Assembly (NCBI GenBank): GCA_009728235.1 | Contig: WNZI01000008.1 | Location: forward strand, 39,878 to 103,877 | Origin: Vibrio cholerae | GTDB lineage: Bacteria; Actinomycetota; Actinomycetes; Actinomycetales; Micrococcaceae | Length of the DNA: 64,000 bases | Direction of reading: 5' to 3' | Notes under the pieces: model-generated | The model's input: the letters and a program-made list of their open reading frames with translations, nothing else | The model's database searches: none | Told to the model about the DNA's origin: nothing | Program-made: the position numbers and the translations under genes | Part shown: piece by piece, positions 56,097-64,000 of the stretch | Position numbering within the stretch: the first letter of the stretch is position 1 | Layout of the letters: each line of letters begins with the position of its first letter

Positions 56097-57058
56097 CGGA
56101 TTTCCTTCTGCTTGCGGAGCAGCCGGGCGTTGTAGACCACGACGGGCAGCACCATCAGGAACAGGACCAGGGCCAGTGCGGCGCCTCGTCCGGGCTCACC
56201 CGCCCTGAACGCCTGCGTGTACATCTCGTTGGCGACGACGGAGGTCTCGTACTGCCCCGCGGTCATGGTGCGGACGATGTCGAAGACCTTCAGCGTGCCG
56301 ATCGTGATCGTGGTGACGACGACGATCAGCGAACCACGGATGGTGGGGATCGTGACGTTGCGGAACTGCTGCCACGCGCTTGCGCCGTCGAGCCTCGCAG
56401 CCTCGACGATCTCCGTCGGGATCCCCTTGATCGCCGCGGACAGCACCACCATCGCGAACCCGGTCTGGATCCAGATCATCACGGCGATCAGGAAGAGGGT
56501 GTTCTCCGGTGCGTCCAGCAGGAACTGTTTGGGTTCCTGACCGGCCCAGACGAGGACCTGGTTGAGCAGGCCGATCTGGTCCTGTTCCGGGCCCTTGTAG
56601 GCATAGACGAAGCGCCAGATGACACCTGCTCCGACGAAGGAGATGGCCATCGGCATGAAGACCAGGGCCTTGAGCGCCTTCTCCCCCCGGGCGCGGTCGA
56701 TGAAGACCGCGTACGCCAGGCCGATCGAGGATGCGAGCAACGGGACCAGGATCACCCAGATCAGGGTGTTCCTCAGGGTCACCAGGGCTTCCGGCTGGGT
56801 GAACATCCACACGAAGTTGTCCAGACCGACGAACTCACCATTGCGGTCGGTCAGCGAGAGGTAGGACGTCTGGAGTGCGGGGAACACCAGTCCGACACAC
56901 AGCAGGATCAGGGCCGGGGCGAGGAAGGCCGCCACCTGGATCTTCTCCCGACCCGACTTCGGCGCCCTGTCGACCACGAGCATGATGAGCCCGATGATCG
57001 CGGCGAAGACCGCGAGCCCGATCACCACCTGTAAACCTTTATCAGCGAAATCTTCCAC
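56093..57058 (-). CDS. aglF: Alpha-glucoside-type ABC transporter permease 1 (AglF-like)
   Basis: A protein of 321 residues. An extra N-terminal helix (LQVVIGLAVFAAIIGLIMLV) precedes the usual six, a feature of AglF. The EAA loop is PTEIVEAARLDGASAWQQFR. No ATP-binding gene is nearby; MsiK-type ATPases are usually shared. Confidence 0.82.
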   Translation of the reverse strand: MEDFADKGLQVVIGLAVFAAIIGLIMLVVDRAPKSGREKIQVAAFLAPALILLCVGLVFPALQTSYLSLTDRNGEFVGLDNFVWMFTQPEALVTLRNTLIWVILVPLLASSIGLAYAVFIDRARGEKALKALVFMPMAISFVGAGVIWRFVYAYKGPEQDQIGLLNQVLVWAGQEPKQFLLDAPENTLFLIAVMIWIQTGFAMVVLSAAIKGIPTEIVEAARLDGASAWQQFRNVTIPTIRGSLIVVVTTITIGTLKVFDIVRTMTAGQYETSVVANEMYTQAFRAGEPGRGAALALVLFLMVLPVVVYNARLLRKQKEIR

Positions 57059-57105
57059 AGCTCGGCCTCCTTGGTGCGCGTGGTGAAAGTGGATCGTGGC
57101 GGACA

Positions 57106-57146
57106 GGACAGCAGGGCATGCGGCGTCGAGGCATGCCCTGCTGTCC
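57106..57146 (-). repeat. Long intercistronic hairpin between aglE and aglF
   Basis: A perfect 16-base stem (57106-57121 with 57131-57146) and a nine-base loop. It is the strongest hairpin in the window and again follows a binding-protein gene. Confidence 0.75.
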
Positions 57147-57196
57147 GCGGGAGGAGATGTGCCGGCCGACGGGCCGGAACACCTCCTCCGTCCTGT

Positions 57197-58545
57197 CTAG
57201 GAGGAAGGCCAGCTGTCCTCGACGGACCGCGTGACGTCCTCGGTGGAGGAACCGTTGATCCAGTTCACGATGCCGCTCCAGAAGGAGTTGGCGCCCACTG
57301 CTCCGGGCATGAGGTCGGAGCCGTCGAAGCGGAAGACCGTGTTGGGATCCTGCAGCAGCTCGATCGACTGACGATCCAGGTCCGACTGTGCCACCTCCGG
57401 ATCGAGTCCGGTGTTCGCGCTGATCGCCCCGCCCTGTGAGACACGGGCGTTCGCGAATTCGGCACTCGCCAGGTACGTCTGCAGCGCCTGGACCTCAGGA
57501 CGATCCGCGTACGCCCCGATCAGCTCGCCGCCACCGGTGATGGCCGTGCCCTGGGAGGCGTCGATCGGCGGCGTCATGAAGGCCCAGACGTCCCCGTCCT
57601 CCGAGACGTCCGTTCCCTCCGGCCAGTTCGCAGCCTGGAACGACGCCTGGTGGTGCATGGCGCACGAACCGTCGAGGACCGGCTGGCCGGCCTCGGAGAA
57701 GGGCGTGGAGAGGATCGAGCGGACGTCGCCGAATCCGCCGTTGACGTAGTCGTCGTTCTTGAGGATCTCGCCCACACGGTCGAAGGAGGAGACGATCTGC
57801 GGGTCGTTGAAGGGGATCTCGTGGGTGACCCACTGGTCGTACACCTCGGGGCCGTGCTCGCGGAGCACTGCGTCCTCCACCCAGTCGGTGCCCGGCCAAC
57901 CGGTTGCCTCACCGGATTCGAAGCCGGCGCACCAGGCCTTCATGTCCTCCTCCTCGCCGGCGATCGCCTCGGTCAGCTCGGTCATCTCGTCCCAGGTGGT
58001 AGGAACCTCCCAGCCCTTCTCCTCGAAGGTGGCCGGGACGTACCAGACGTAGCCCTTCACGTTGGCGAGCATGGGAGCCGCGTAGAAGGTGCCGTCGATG
58101 GTTCCGTACTTCTTCCAGTCGGCGGACCAGTTCTCGTCCACGAGATCCGAGACGCCTGCGGTGCCGGCACCAGGTTGGATGCCTGATCCGCCAGCAGGCC
58201 GGGTTGCGGGAAGATGGCCAGGTCCGGCGCGGTACCACCCTGGGCACGCACGCCGATCTGGGTCTCGAACTCCTTCGAGCCCTCGTAGGCGACCTCGATA
58301 CCGGTGCACTCGGCGAAGTCTGCCCAGGAGTTCTCGAGCAGTTCCGCCTCGAGGTCGACGATCGTCGAATAGACGCTGACCTCCGCGTCCTCGAAGGTCC
58401 CGTAGGTCTCGTATGCGGCGCAGTCCGCGTCCCCCGAACCTCCCGCGCTGTCCGATCCCTCGGAGCCGCATCCGGCGAGAGCGAGGAGGGAAACGCTGAG
58501 GGCTGCGACGGGCAGCGTTAATTTCCGTGAGCGAATGTTCGCCAT
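57197..58545 (-). pseudogene. aglE: Alpha-glucoside-type binding lipoprotein (AglE-like), reading frame broken
   Basis: The first frame starts MANIRSRKLTLPVAALS with a lipobox LALAGC (Cys 26), continues to GGTAPDLAIFPQPGLLADQA and breaks near 58160. The second frame continues AGVSDLVDENWSADWKKYGT and WCAGFESGEATGWPGTDWVE to the end. One missing G in CCGGCACCG(G)CAGG restores a single protein of about 449 residues. It resembles AglE oligosaccharide-binding proteins. A sequence error is the likely cause. Confidence 0.82.
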
Positions 58546-58642
58546 TGAAACAGACTCCTTTGTCTTGCGGTACGGGTTCGCGGGACTGGGAGCGTTCCTG
58601 CCGCCGGGCCTCGAATGTGCCGCCTCACTGATTGATATCGCA

Positions 58643-58671
58643 AGAGTAAGCGCTTACATCGAGCCTGACAA
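58643..58671 (-). promoter_or_regulatory. Promoter and LacI-type operator of the agl operon
   Basis: On the minus strand TTGTCA (58671-58666) and TACTCT (58648-58643) are separated by 17 bases. The perfect palindrome GTAAGCGCTTAC at 58646-58657 overlaps the spacer and the -10 box. The site is distinct from the CebR-type sites. Confidence 0.75.
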
Positions 58672-58723
58672 GGCGGGCGGGACGCTCCCGCGCTTCGATG
58701 CCGAATTGTGACGTGCTTCACGA

Positions 58724-59334
58724 TCAGGCGACGCGCTCGGCTTTCGTCAGGCGGACACGGGCTCCGGAAGCGATGCTGATCAGCACGGGTGTCCGGTACC
58801 CCGTGAGCGTGTCGAGCGCCGCGACGAGCCGTGAGACTTCTGCCGCCACGACGTAGGGCGGGGTGCCCTTCCTGGGATATACCCGCACCCGCAGGCCGGG
58901 CACCCCCTTCACCTCCCAGGTGCTGACGGAAGCACCTGCCAGGTCGGGGCGTTCGAGCAGCGCCGCCCTGAGTACCTGTTCGGCCGCGGCGCCGTGATGG
59001 TCACCGAACCCGGCACTGCGCCCTCGCCCACCGTCGATGCGAACAGACCGGTCCGACCCCGGCCCTGCGCCGAGATCCACAGCACGAGCAACACGATCGT
59101 CACCAGCAGGATCGCCGCCAGGACGATCCACAGCCAGGTGTCGGCCTGACCCTCGAGTGTCGTCCGGCCCCGGAGTCCGGCGATGGCGGCACCGACGCGC
59201 GGCGTGGTGACGCCCCACCAGGTTGCCGCTCCTGGTAGCAGAAGCAGCAGGATCCCGAAGGACCCCGCGGCCAGGGCCGCGAGCCCGGCGACGGCGAGGA
59301 TGGCCCGGTTGAGCAGGCGCGGCGTGGTGTTCAC
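58724..59334 (-). pseudogene. AmaP-like alkaline-shock membrane anchor, reading frame broken
   Basis: The first frame starts at a GTG overlapping the upstream stop and has two membrane helices (AILAVAGLAALAAGSFGILL and WIVLAAILLVTIVLLVLWIS). It breaks near 58995. The second frame continues DHHGAAAEQVLRAALLERPD and ends ISIASGARVRLTKAERVA. One missing G restores a protein of about 200 residues. AmaP-type proteins anchor Asp23 to the membrane. Confidence 0.72.
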
Positions 59335-59933
59335 TGCCCGATCACCCCTGACGGCGATACGACGACGGAGATCCGCGGTGAGGGTTCCACACCCGAACGC
59401 CGGAGATCGTCCGCGACTGCGGCCCGCACTGCTCCGGGGTCCACCGGGATGCCCGACGTCGGCCGGACCCGGACCTCGACGGATGACCTCCCCACCGTCA
59501 CCAGCACCTGTTCCGGCGCCACCCCGGCAGCGATGCGTGCCCGGCGAGCCAACGAGGACGCGACGACCTCGGCGTCGACGACGACGGCGGCCCGCTCGTT
59601 CGGGATGGTGTAGCGGGCCCGCCTGCCCGGCAGGACGGCGAGGAGGAGGAGCAGCGCGCCCACGACGAACAGCAGCACCGACCCTGCCCCCAGCAGCGAG
59701 GCGGGGGCACCACCGGGAAGGTCTCCGGCCCAGCGCGCCGCCGCCTCCACATCGAGGAGGAACGGCTCGTCGCCGACGGCCTTCAGGACCACTTCGAACA
59801 GCAGGACCAGGCACACCAGGATCAGGAGCACACCCGTGGTCACCGAGGCGATGGCTCGCGAGGAGTGCAGTTCGCGGCGGACGAACCGCGCGGTCGACTC
59901 CGGTGACGACCGGTCGAGGGGATCGGCACTCAC
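59331..59933 (-). CDS. DUF6286-type membrane protein of the Asp23 operon
   Basis: A protein of 200 residues. Two helices (IASVTTGVLLILVCLVLLFE and LGAGSVLLFVVGALLLLLAV) are followed by a soluble Asp23-like C-terminal part (VLVTVGRSSVEVRVRPTSG). The start is a GTG overlapping the preceding gene. It probably joins the Asp23 envelope complex. Confidence 0.72.
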   Translation of the reverse strand: MSADPLDRSSPESTARFVRRELHSSRAIASVTTGVLLILVCLVLLFEVVLKAVGDEPFLLDVEAAARWAGDLPGGAPASLLGAGSVLLFVVGALLLLLAVLPGRRARYTIPNERAAVVVDAEVVASSLARRARIAAGVAPEQVLVTVGRSSVEVRVRPTSGIPVDPGAVRAAVADDLRRSGVEPSPRISVVVSPSGVIGQ

Positions 59934-60349
59934 AGGACCCTCGCCCCCCTCGTGACCGTGCTGCCGATGATGCGGATGTCGACCCGGCTGAGCTTCGCCC
60001 CGGTGAGTTCCTGCATCCGTTCGAGGATCGGGAGCCTGGCTGCATCGGCCCGAGCCCACAGTGGCCCCCCGAACGCGTCGATGATGCCCGGCTCGTCCTG
60101 TACGCGGGTGAGGGGAGGGACCGGCAGGGGTAGGGCGAGGAGGAGCGCCAGCAAGCCACGCTCGTCCGAGAAGGAGGCACGCACCTGCGCCGGCTGCACC
60201 CCCAGCACCTCGGCCGCGACGCCGCGGGCCGTACTGACCAGCGCCTGGGTGGTGATGCGGTTGTGGCCTGTGTCCGGAACCGGCCTCCCCGACCCGGCGA
60301 AGGGCGCCGGGGACGCGGCGGCTGCGGGAGGGAGGGAGGAGGTGGTCAC
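59930..60349 (-). CDS. Second Asp23/Gls24-like family protein
   Basis: A protein of about 139 residues. The recognisable part is NRITTQALVSTARGVAAEVL followed by PAQVRASFSDERGLLALLLA. It appears to be a shortened Asp23-like protein. The start is a GTG overlapping the DUF2273 stop (GTGA). The N-terminus is Ala/Pro-rich and less conserved. Confidence 0.55.
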   Translation of the reverse strand: MTTSSLPPAAAASPAPFAGSGRPVPDTGHNRITTQALVSTARGVAAEVLGVQPAQVRASFSDERGLLALLLALPLPVPPLTRVQDEPGIIDAFGGPLWARADAARLPILERMQELTGAKLSRVDIRIIGSTVTRGARVL

Positions 60350-60537
60350 GAGGACGAGCGTCGTCCGGACAGGGCGTCGAGGACCCCGCGGAGGTCCAGC
60401 TTGCCCTCGACCACGCGGCCGATGAATGCTCCGCACGAGACGAGCACGAGAGTGAGCAGGAAACCCCAGAATCCGAAGATCAGGGCCGCGAAGGCGAGGA
60501 CGGCTCCGGCCGCCATGCCGGTGGTGGTGGGAGTCAT
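60346..60537 (-). CDS. DUF2273 small membrane protein
   Basis: A protein of 63 residues with two hydrophobic segments (MAAGAVLAFAALIFGFWGFL and LLTLVLVSCGAFIGRVVEGK) and a basic tail. DUF2273 proteins accompany Asp23 in actinobacteria and Firmicutes. It lies seven bases after the first Asp23 gene. Confidence 0.85.
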   Translation of the reverse strand: MTPTTTGMAAGAVLAFAALIFGFWGFLLTLVLVSCGAFIGRVVEGKLDLRGVLDALSGRRSSS

Positions 60538-60544
60538 GACTGCC

Positions 60545-61003
60545 TCACTCGACAGGTTGCTTGAGCGGCGAGGAGCCCGAGGGACGCAGCCGCTCGACCA
60601 CCGGCGCTTCTGTCGGCGGCGGCAGGTGGACGTCGAGCACCTCGACGTTCACCTCGATCACCTCGAGGCCCACGAGCTCGGTCAGCGCCCTGTAGACGGC
60701 AGTCCGGACGGCATCTGCGAGTGTGTTGAGCGGGAACCCGTACTCCGCCACCAGGCTGACGTCCACCGCCAGCTGGGTCTGGCCCACTTCGACCTTCACT
60801 CCGTGGGACGGATCATTGGCCCCCACTGCGTCACGAATGGCGCCGAGAGCACGCCCGGAGCCGGCCCCCAGGGAATGAACGCCTGGTACGGCACGGGCGG
60901 CGATCGCGGCGATCTTCACTGCCGCAGGATCACCGATGACGGTCCTCCCCGCGGGAACGACACGGTGAAGTGTCAACGGCTCGGCCGTGGGTTGCTCGGT
61001 CAT
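60545..61003 (-). CDS. Asp23/Gls24 family envelope stress protein
   Basis: A protein of 152 residues. The core has AVKIAAIAARAVPGVHSLGA, VEVGQTQLAVDVSLVAEYGF and VNVEVLDVHLPP. Asp23 proteins form membrane-attached assemblies and respond to alkaline or envelope stress in Firmicutes; their role in actinobacteria is less clear. It is the first gene of the five-gene operon. Confidence 0.88.
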   Translation of the reverse strand: MTEQPTAEPLTLHRVVPAGRTVIGDPAAVKIAAIAARAVPGVHSLGAGSGRALGAIRDAVGANDPSHGVKVEVGQTQLAVDVSLVAEYGFPLNTLADAVRTAVYRALTELVGLEVIEVNVEVLDVHLPPPTEAPVVERLRPSGSSPLKQPVE

Positions 61004-61110
61004 CGGAATGGCCCCTTTCGCTCGAGCCCAGCCTAAGCCCAGACGGCTGCCTCCGTGCGATGCGACCGTGCTCGGCGCTCCGCTCTGGACGCGGCCGGCA
61101 GCCGTGGTCC

Positions 61111-61614
61111 TCAGGGACGCGTGCAGTGCTGGGCTAGCCAGTCCTGGACGGGGATCATCGCATGCCGGAACGCCTTCTCGTCGAAGGTCCCGGAGCCCTT
61201 CGGAGGCGCCTCGACGGAGTGCGCGAGCGTCGTGAAATCGTCGTGCAGGTCGGTGGGCACCTTCTCGCGGAGGTCGAGGATCTGCTCTTCGAGGGCGACG
61301 AGTTCACCCGGGTCGGTCTCGGATCTGAAGCTCAGGGGCGCGAGCATCGCCGTGGTGACGCCTCCGGCGACGAGAACACAGTGATCCGAGGGCTTCGAGG
61401 CGGACTCGCTCCCCGTGGGCTGTTCGGTGCCGCGTGGAGCGCCGCCGGCTGCGGGATCACCCTGCGGGGAAGGGGCGGCGGTCGCCCCGGCCTCCGGCGT
61501 CGGACTGGCAGGCATCTCGAGCATCGTCTCCGCGGACTCCGGCGCACCCTGTCCGCAGCCGGCCAGGGTCAGCACGAGGACGCAGGACCCGGCGAGGACG
61601 GACGGGAATCTCAC
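61111..61614 (-). CDS. Small lipoprotein of unknown function
   Basis: A protein of 167 residues with a signal peptide and lipobox LTLAGC (Cys 20). A Pro/Ala/Ser-rich linker leads to a helical C-terminal part (VALEEQILDLREKVPTDLHD). The GTG at 61614 follows AAAGG; the longer upstream frame runs into the tRNA-Phe gene and is not coding. I do not recognise a family. Confidence 0.65.
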   Translation of the reverse strand: MRFPSVLAGSCVLVLTLAGCGQGAPESAETMLEMPASPTPEAGATAAPSPQGDPAAGGAPRGTEQPTGSESASKPSDHCVLVAGGVTTAMLAPLSFRSETDPGELVALEEQILDLREKVPTDLHDDFTTLAHSVEAPPKGSGTFDEKAFRHAMIPVQDWLAQHCTRP

Positions 61615-61806
61615 AGGCGACCTTTCGTCTCGGTGCGGAGGTACAACGGGTAGGAGGCCGACTACTCTCCCAGGCGGTCCATCCAGGGCAGTCGCGCGGC
61701 TCGGGCGGCCGGTGACGGCACAGGAGAGCGCGTCCCTCGCGATGCTACGGCCCGAACCCCGGCATTGGCTGGGTGTCCTCGAGGAGCGGGCCCGGAGGCA
61801 CACGAA

Positions 61807-61841
61807 AAAACCCCGCGCTCCGTGGGGAACTGCGGGGTTTT
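61807..61841 (-). terminator. Intrinsic terminator of the tRNA cluster
   Basis: AAAACCCCGC (61807-61816) pairs with GCGGGGTTTT (61832-61841). On the minus strand the stem is followed by a short T-run. It ends the tRNA-Glu-Asp-Phe transcript. Confidence 0.8.
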
Positions 61842-61847
61842 CAGCGG

Positions 61848-61920
61848 TGGCTCCGACCGGCGTCGATCCGGTGACCTTTCGATTTTCAGTCGAACGCTCT
61901 ACCAACTGAGCTACAGAGCC
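61848..61920 (-). tRNA. tRNA-Phe (GAA)
   Basis: A 73-base cloverleaf. The acceptor GGCTCTG pairs with CGGAGCC, the D-loop is AGCTCAGTTGGTAGAGC, and the anticodon stem-loop is CGACTGAAAATCG with anticodon GAA. The T-loop is GGATCGACGCC. CCA is not encoded. Confidence 0.97.
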
Positions 61921-61991
61921 TTGCGACCATCTCGGGGATGATCACCGTATCCAGCCCGGCCGGTTTCCCCGAGGGGAACCAGCCGCCTGAG

Positions 61992-62065
61992 CGACCCTGA
62001 CGGGACTTGAACCCGCGACCTCCGCCGTGACAGGGCGGCGCGCTAACCAACTGCGCTACAGGGCC
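61992..62065 (-). tRNA. tRNA-Asp (GTC)
   Basis: A 74-base cloverleaf. Acceptor GGCCCTG with CAGGGTC, anticodon loop CTGTCAC (anticodon GTC) and T-loop GGTTCAAGTCC. CCA is not encoded. Confidence 0.97.
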
Positions 62066-62151
62066 TTGCTAACTTCACTTGCCGTTTTGCAAGAGTTCCA
62101 GCGTACCAGCACTTTTCGTCCCGGCTGACCGCCCTAAGGGCGACTCCTGCG

Positions 62152-62224
62152 TACCCCCAACGGGATTCGAACCCGTGCTGCCGCCGTGAAAGGGCGGTGT
62201 CCTAGGCCGCTAAACGATGGGGGC
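62152..62224 (-). tRNA. tRNA-Glu (TTC)
   Basis: A 73-base cloverleaf. Acceptor GCCCCCA with TGGGGGT, anticodon loop CTTTCAC (anticodon TTC) and T-loop GGTTCGAATCC. It is the first gene of the tRNA cluster. Confidence 0.97.
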
Positions 62225-62304
62225 CTGACCACGGTTCGAGCTGTTCGCGAACTGCCGGAAAGCGTGCTTTTCCGGCCGATCATTCCCTCTCGTGGACCCA
62301 TAAA

Positions 62305-62333
62305 ACTATAGGGGCAGAATCTCGATTACACAA
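62305..62333 (-). promoter_or_regulatory. Promoter of the tRNA cluster
   Basis: On the minus strand TTGTGT (62333-62328) and TATAGT (62310-62305) are separated by exactly 17 bases, about 80 bases before tRNA-Glu. Confidence 0.75.
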
Positions 62334-62406
62334 AATCGCCCGAGGCGCCCGACGGGCCGCACCGGAGTCCGCAGGACGGAGCGCGGGCGCTCGGTACGAT
62401 CAGGGC

Positions 62407-62778
62407 GTGCCATTCGAGATCACCCGCCAAGAATTCGACGAAGCGGTCGACGACGCCATCGACAGGATCCCCGACGACCTGGCGAGGGCGATGGACAACG
62501 TGGCCATCTTCGTGGTCGAGGAGTACGAGCCGTCCCCCGGTGAACCCGAGGATGCCGAACTGCTGGGACTGTACGAGGGCACGCCGCTCACGGAGCGGGA
62601 TTCCTGGTGGGACGCGGGGTCGCTGCCGGACCGCATCAGTATCTTCCGCGGCCCACTCATGCGCCTGTGCGCCTCCCGGGACGAGTTGGTCGAGGAGATC
62701 GCCGTGACCGTCGTCCACGAGATCGCGCACCACTTCGGTATCGACGACGATCGCCTGCACGAACTCGGGTGGGGCTGA
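62407..62778 (+). CDS. Metallopeptidase family protein (zincin, HExxH)
   Basis: A protein of 123 residues starting at a GTG (MPFEITRQEFDEAVDDAIDR). The zinc-binding motif HEIAHHFG is at 104-111. GLYEGTPLTERDSWWDAG and DRISIFRGPLMR are typical of the small actinobacterial/proteobacterial zincin family often found next to tRNA genes. The substrate is unknown. Confidence 0.88.
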   Translation: MPFEITRQEFDEAVDDAIDRIPDDLARAMDNVAIFVVEEYEPSPGEPEDAELLGLYEGTPLTERDSWWDAGSLPDRISIFRGPLMRLCASRDELVEEIAVTVVHEIAHHFGIDDDRLHELGWG

Positions 62779-62926
62779 CCCGGCACGGCGCGCCGCAGCG
62801 CAAATGACACCGCTGTTGTTTATGATACTGGTGTGACTCCTGTTGCCAAAGCGATGAGGGGCGCCCTATCGTCAGGTCTGTTGTGTCAACCACCAACAGC
62901 ACTCCCGGGCGAAAGAGCGGCAAAAC

Positions 62927-64000
62927 GTGCAGTCACCACGATCCACCCATGCCTTCCTGCGGCACGGGGCCGCCGCGCTGGCAACCGCCGCGCTGATCGG
63001 TTGCAGCGCCGTCGCCCCCTCGTTCGCAGCTCCGACAGGGGACGAGGCGGCCGTCTCGACGATCCCGTCGCCGGACGAGATCAAGCGCGCCCAGGATGAC
63101 ACCGCAGCCACCACCGGTCTGGTGTCCGAGATCGAGGGCATCATCGCGACGGCCGGCGAGCAGCTGCAGGAGTCGCAGCTCGACGCCTTCAAGGCCCAGA
63201 ACGACTACAACAACGCGCTCGCGGTGCTGGACGAGCGGCGTGCCACGGCCACCCTGGCCGAGGCACGCGCAGTCGAAGCGGCGGACGAGCGCGACGCCGC
63301 CGAGGAGCAGGTGGGCCGGCTCGCCGGAGACCTGTACCGGTCCGGAGGCATGAATCCCGGCATCGAGAGCGTCCTCGACGGCACGGATCCGGACGAGGTC
63401 ATGTACCGCGCATCGACCCTCTACGGCTTGTCGAGCACCAGCACCCGGACCCTGGAGGACGCCGAATCGGCCAGCGAGGCCTGGGCGTCCCTGACCGAGG
63501 ACGCGGCAGCAGCGCGACAGGCCGCACAGGACGCCGCCGACACGGCGGAGGAGGCAGGCTCCGTTGCCCGGGAGGCAGCAGCGGATGCTGAGCGGCTCGT
63601 CAGCGAGAAGGAAGCGGAGCGATCCACCCTGGTGGGCCAGCTCGCCACGCTGAGGAACACCACTGCCGAGCTCGAGGACCGGCGCCTCGCCGGCCTCGAG
63701 CAGGCCCAGCGCGAGCGAGATCTCGCCCGCCTGATCGCGCAATCGGCGGCAGCCGCCTCCGCGCAGCAGGTCCCGACCGAGGAACGGTCCACCCCGACCA
63801 GCACACCACCCTTACGCGATCCGGCGTCGCTCCAGGTGCCGGCGCAGTCGGTTCCGGAAGCCGCGCCCGCTCTCCTGCCACCGGCCACTCCTGCGCCGGC
63901 TCCCGCGGCTCCTTCCGCGCCCGGCTCCACGCCGGTTCCGCCCGCCCGTCCCGATCCGGCGCCACCCGCCACCGCGCCACCCGTCACCGCACCACCCGCG
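62927..64000 (+). CDS. Secreted coiled-coil protein, probable NlpC/P60 hydrolase N-terminal part
   Basis: An open frame of 358 codons that continues past the window edge. A signal peptide (about 35 residues, FLRHGAAALATAALIGCSAV, with either a lipobox-like IGC or Sec cleavage near SFA) precedes a long Ala/Glu-rich coiled coil (about residues 45-290). That is followed by a Pro/Ala-rich linker. This layout matches actinobacterial RipA-like NlpC/P60 peptidoglycan hydrolases, whose catalytic domain is C-terminal and not visible here. The start is a GTG at 62927; the ribosome-binding site is weak. Confidence 0.75.
   Translation, partial: MQSPRSTHAFLRHGAAALATAALIGCSAVAPSFAAPTGDEAAVSTIPSPDEIKRAQDDTAATTGLVSEIEGIIATAGEQLQESQLDAFKAQNDYNNALAVLDERRATATLAEARAVEAADERDAAEEQVGRLAGDLYRSGGMNPGIESVLDGTDPDEVMYRASTLYGLSSTSTRTLEDAESASEAWASLTEDAAAARQAAQDAADTAEEAGSVAREAAADAERLVSEKEAERSTLVGQLATLRNTTAELEDRRLAGLEQAQRERDLARLIAQSAAAASAQQVPTEERSTPTSTPPLRDPASLQVPAQSVPEAAPALLPPATPAPAPAAPSAPGSTPVPPARPDPAPPATAPPVTAPPA

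Overview
The window comes from a high-GC Gram-positive actinobacterium, most likely Arthrobacter or a close relative in the Micrococcaceae. This is inferred from gene content: a DUF3151 protein beside fbaA, an Asp23/DUF2273/AmaP-type operon, a c-di-AMP riboswitch before a LysM-NlpC/P60 protein, araBDA joined to a GguAB/ChvE-type sugar transporter, CebR-type operators, frequent GTG starts and many ATGA/GTGA overlaps. There is no phage, insertion sequence, plasmid or CRISPR signal. It reads as ordinary chromosome rich in nutrient-uptake operons.

Layout. 1-2.9 kb: the end of purL, then small conserved genes. 3.0-7.9 kb: a SAM-I riboswitch leads ssuBAC-type sulfonate uptake genes and an acetyl-CoA synthetase-like gene. 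8-10.8 kb: a c-di-AMP riboswitch with a LysM/NlpC-P60 cell-wall protein, and a secreted GH6 cellulase with a CebR-type operator. 10.9-14.1 kb: a second SAM-I riboswitch leads sfnG (dimethylsulfone monooxygenase), metY and a CoA-binding protein. 14.1-16 kb: a sigma factor with a membrane-anchored partner. 16-25.3 kb: araB-araD-araA and a sugar ABC transporter in one operon, with a LacI regulator upstream. 25.4-37.9 kb: housekeeping and small conserved genes (nitrilase, purA, fbaA, TrmH methyltransferase, HAD phosphatase, pyrE, others) and a ROK regulator. 38-44.1 kb: a ribose-type ABC transporter, a Gfo/Idh dehydrogenase and a TIM-barrel isomerase. 44.2-51.5 kb: a beta-glucoside/cellobiose operon (binding protein, two permeases, GH1 beta-glucosidase, LacI regulator, Gfo/Idh protein) behind a promoter flanked by two identical operators. 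51.5-54 kb: nadE, xth and a conserved unknown. 54.1-58.7 kb: an alpha-glucoside-type ABC operon with its own LacI regulator and operator. 58.7-61.6 kb: a five-gene Asp23 operon and a lipoprotein. 61.8-62.3 kb: tRNA-Glu, -Asp and -Phe behind one promoter. The window ends inside a coiled-coil secreted protein that resembles NlpC/P60 hydrolases.

How it fits together. Two SAM-sensing leaders tie sulfonate uptake, sulfone oxidation and homocysteine synthesis to methionine/SAM status. The carbohydrate genes form a plant-polymer programme: extracellular cellulase, cellobiose-type import, intracellular beta-glucosidase, and arabinose and alpha-glucoside use. Each has a local LacI- or ROK-type regulator, and several have recognisable operators.

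Quality note. At least five genes, and probably seven, are broken by apparent single-base indels in G/C-rich stretches (near 8615, about 14727, 25300-25360, 31416, 53104, 58160 and 58995). The flanking frames join into sensible proteins and most breaks look like one missing G/C. Uncorrected sequencing error is the simplest explanation, so these genes may be intact in the organism.
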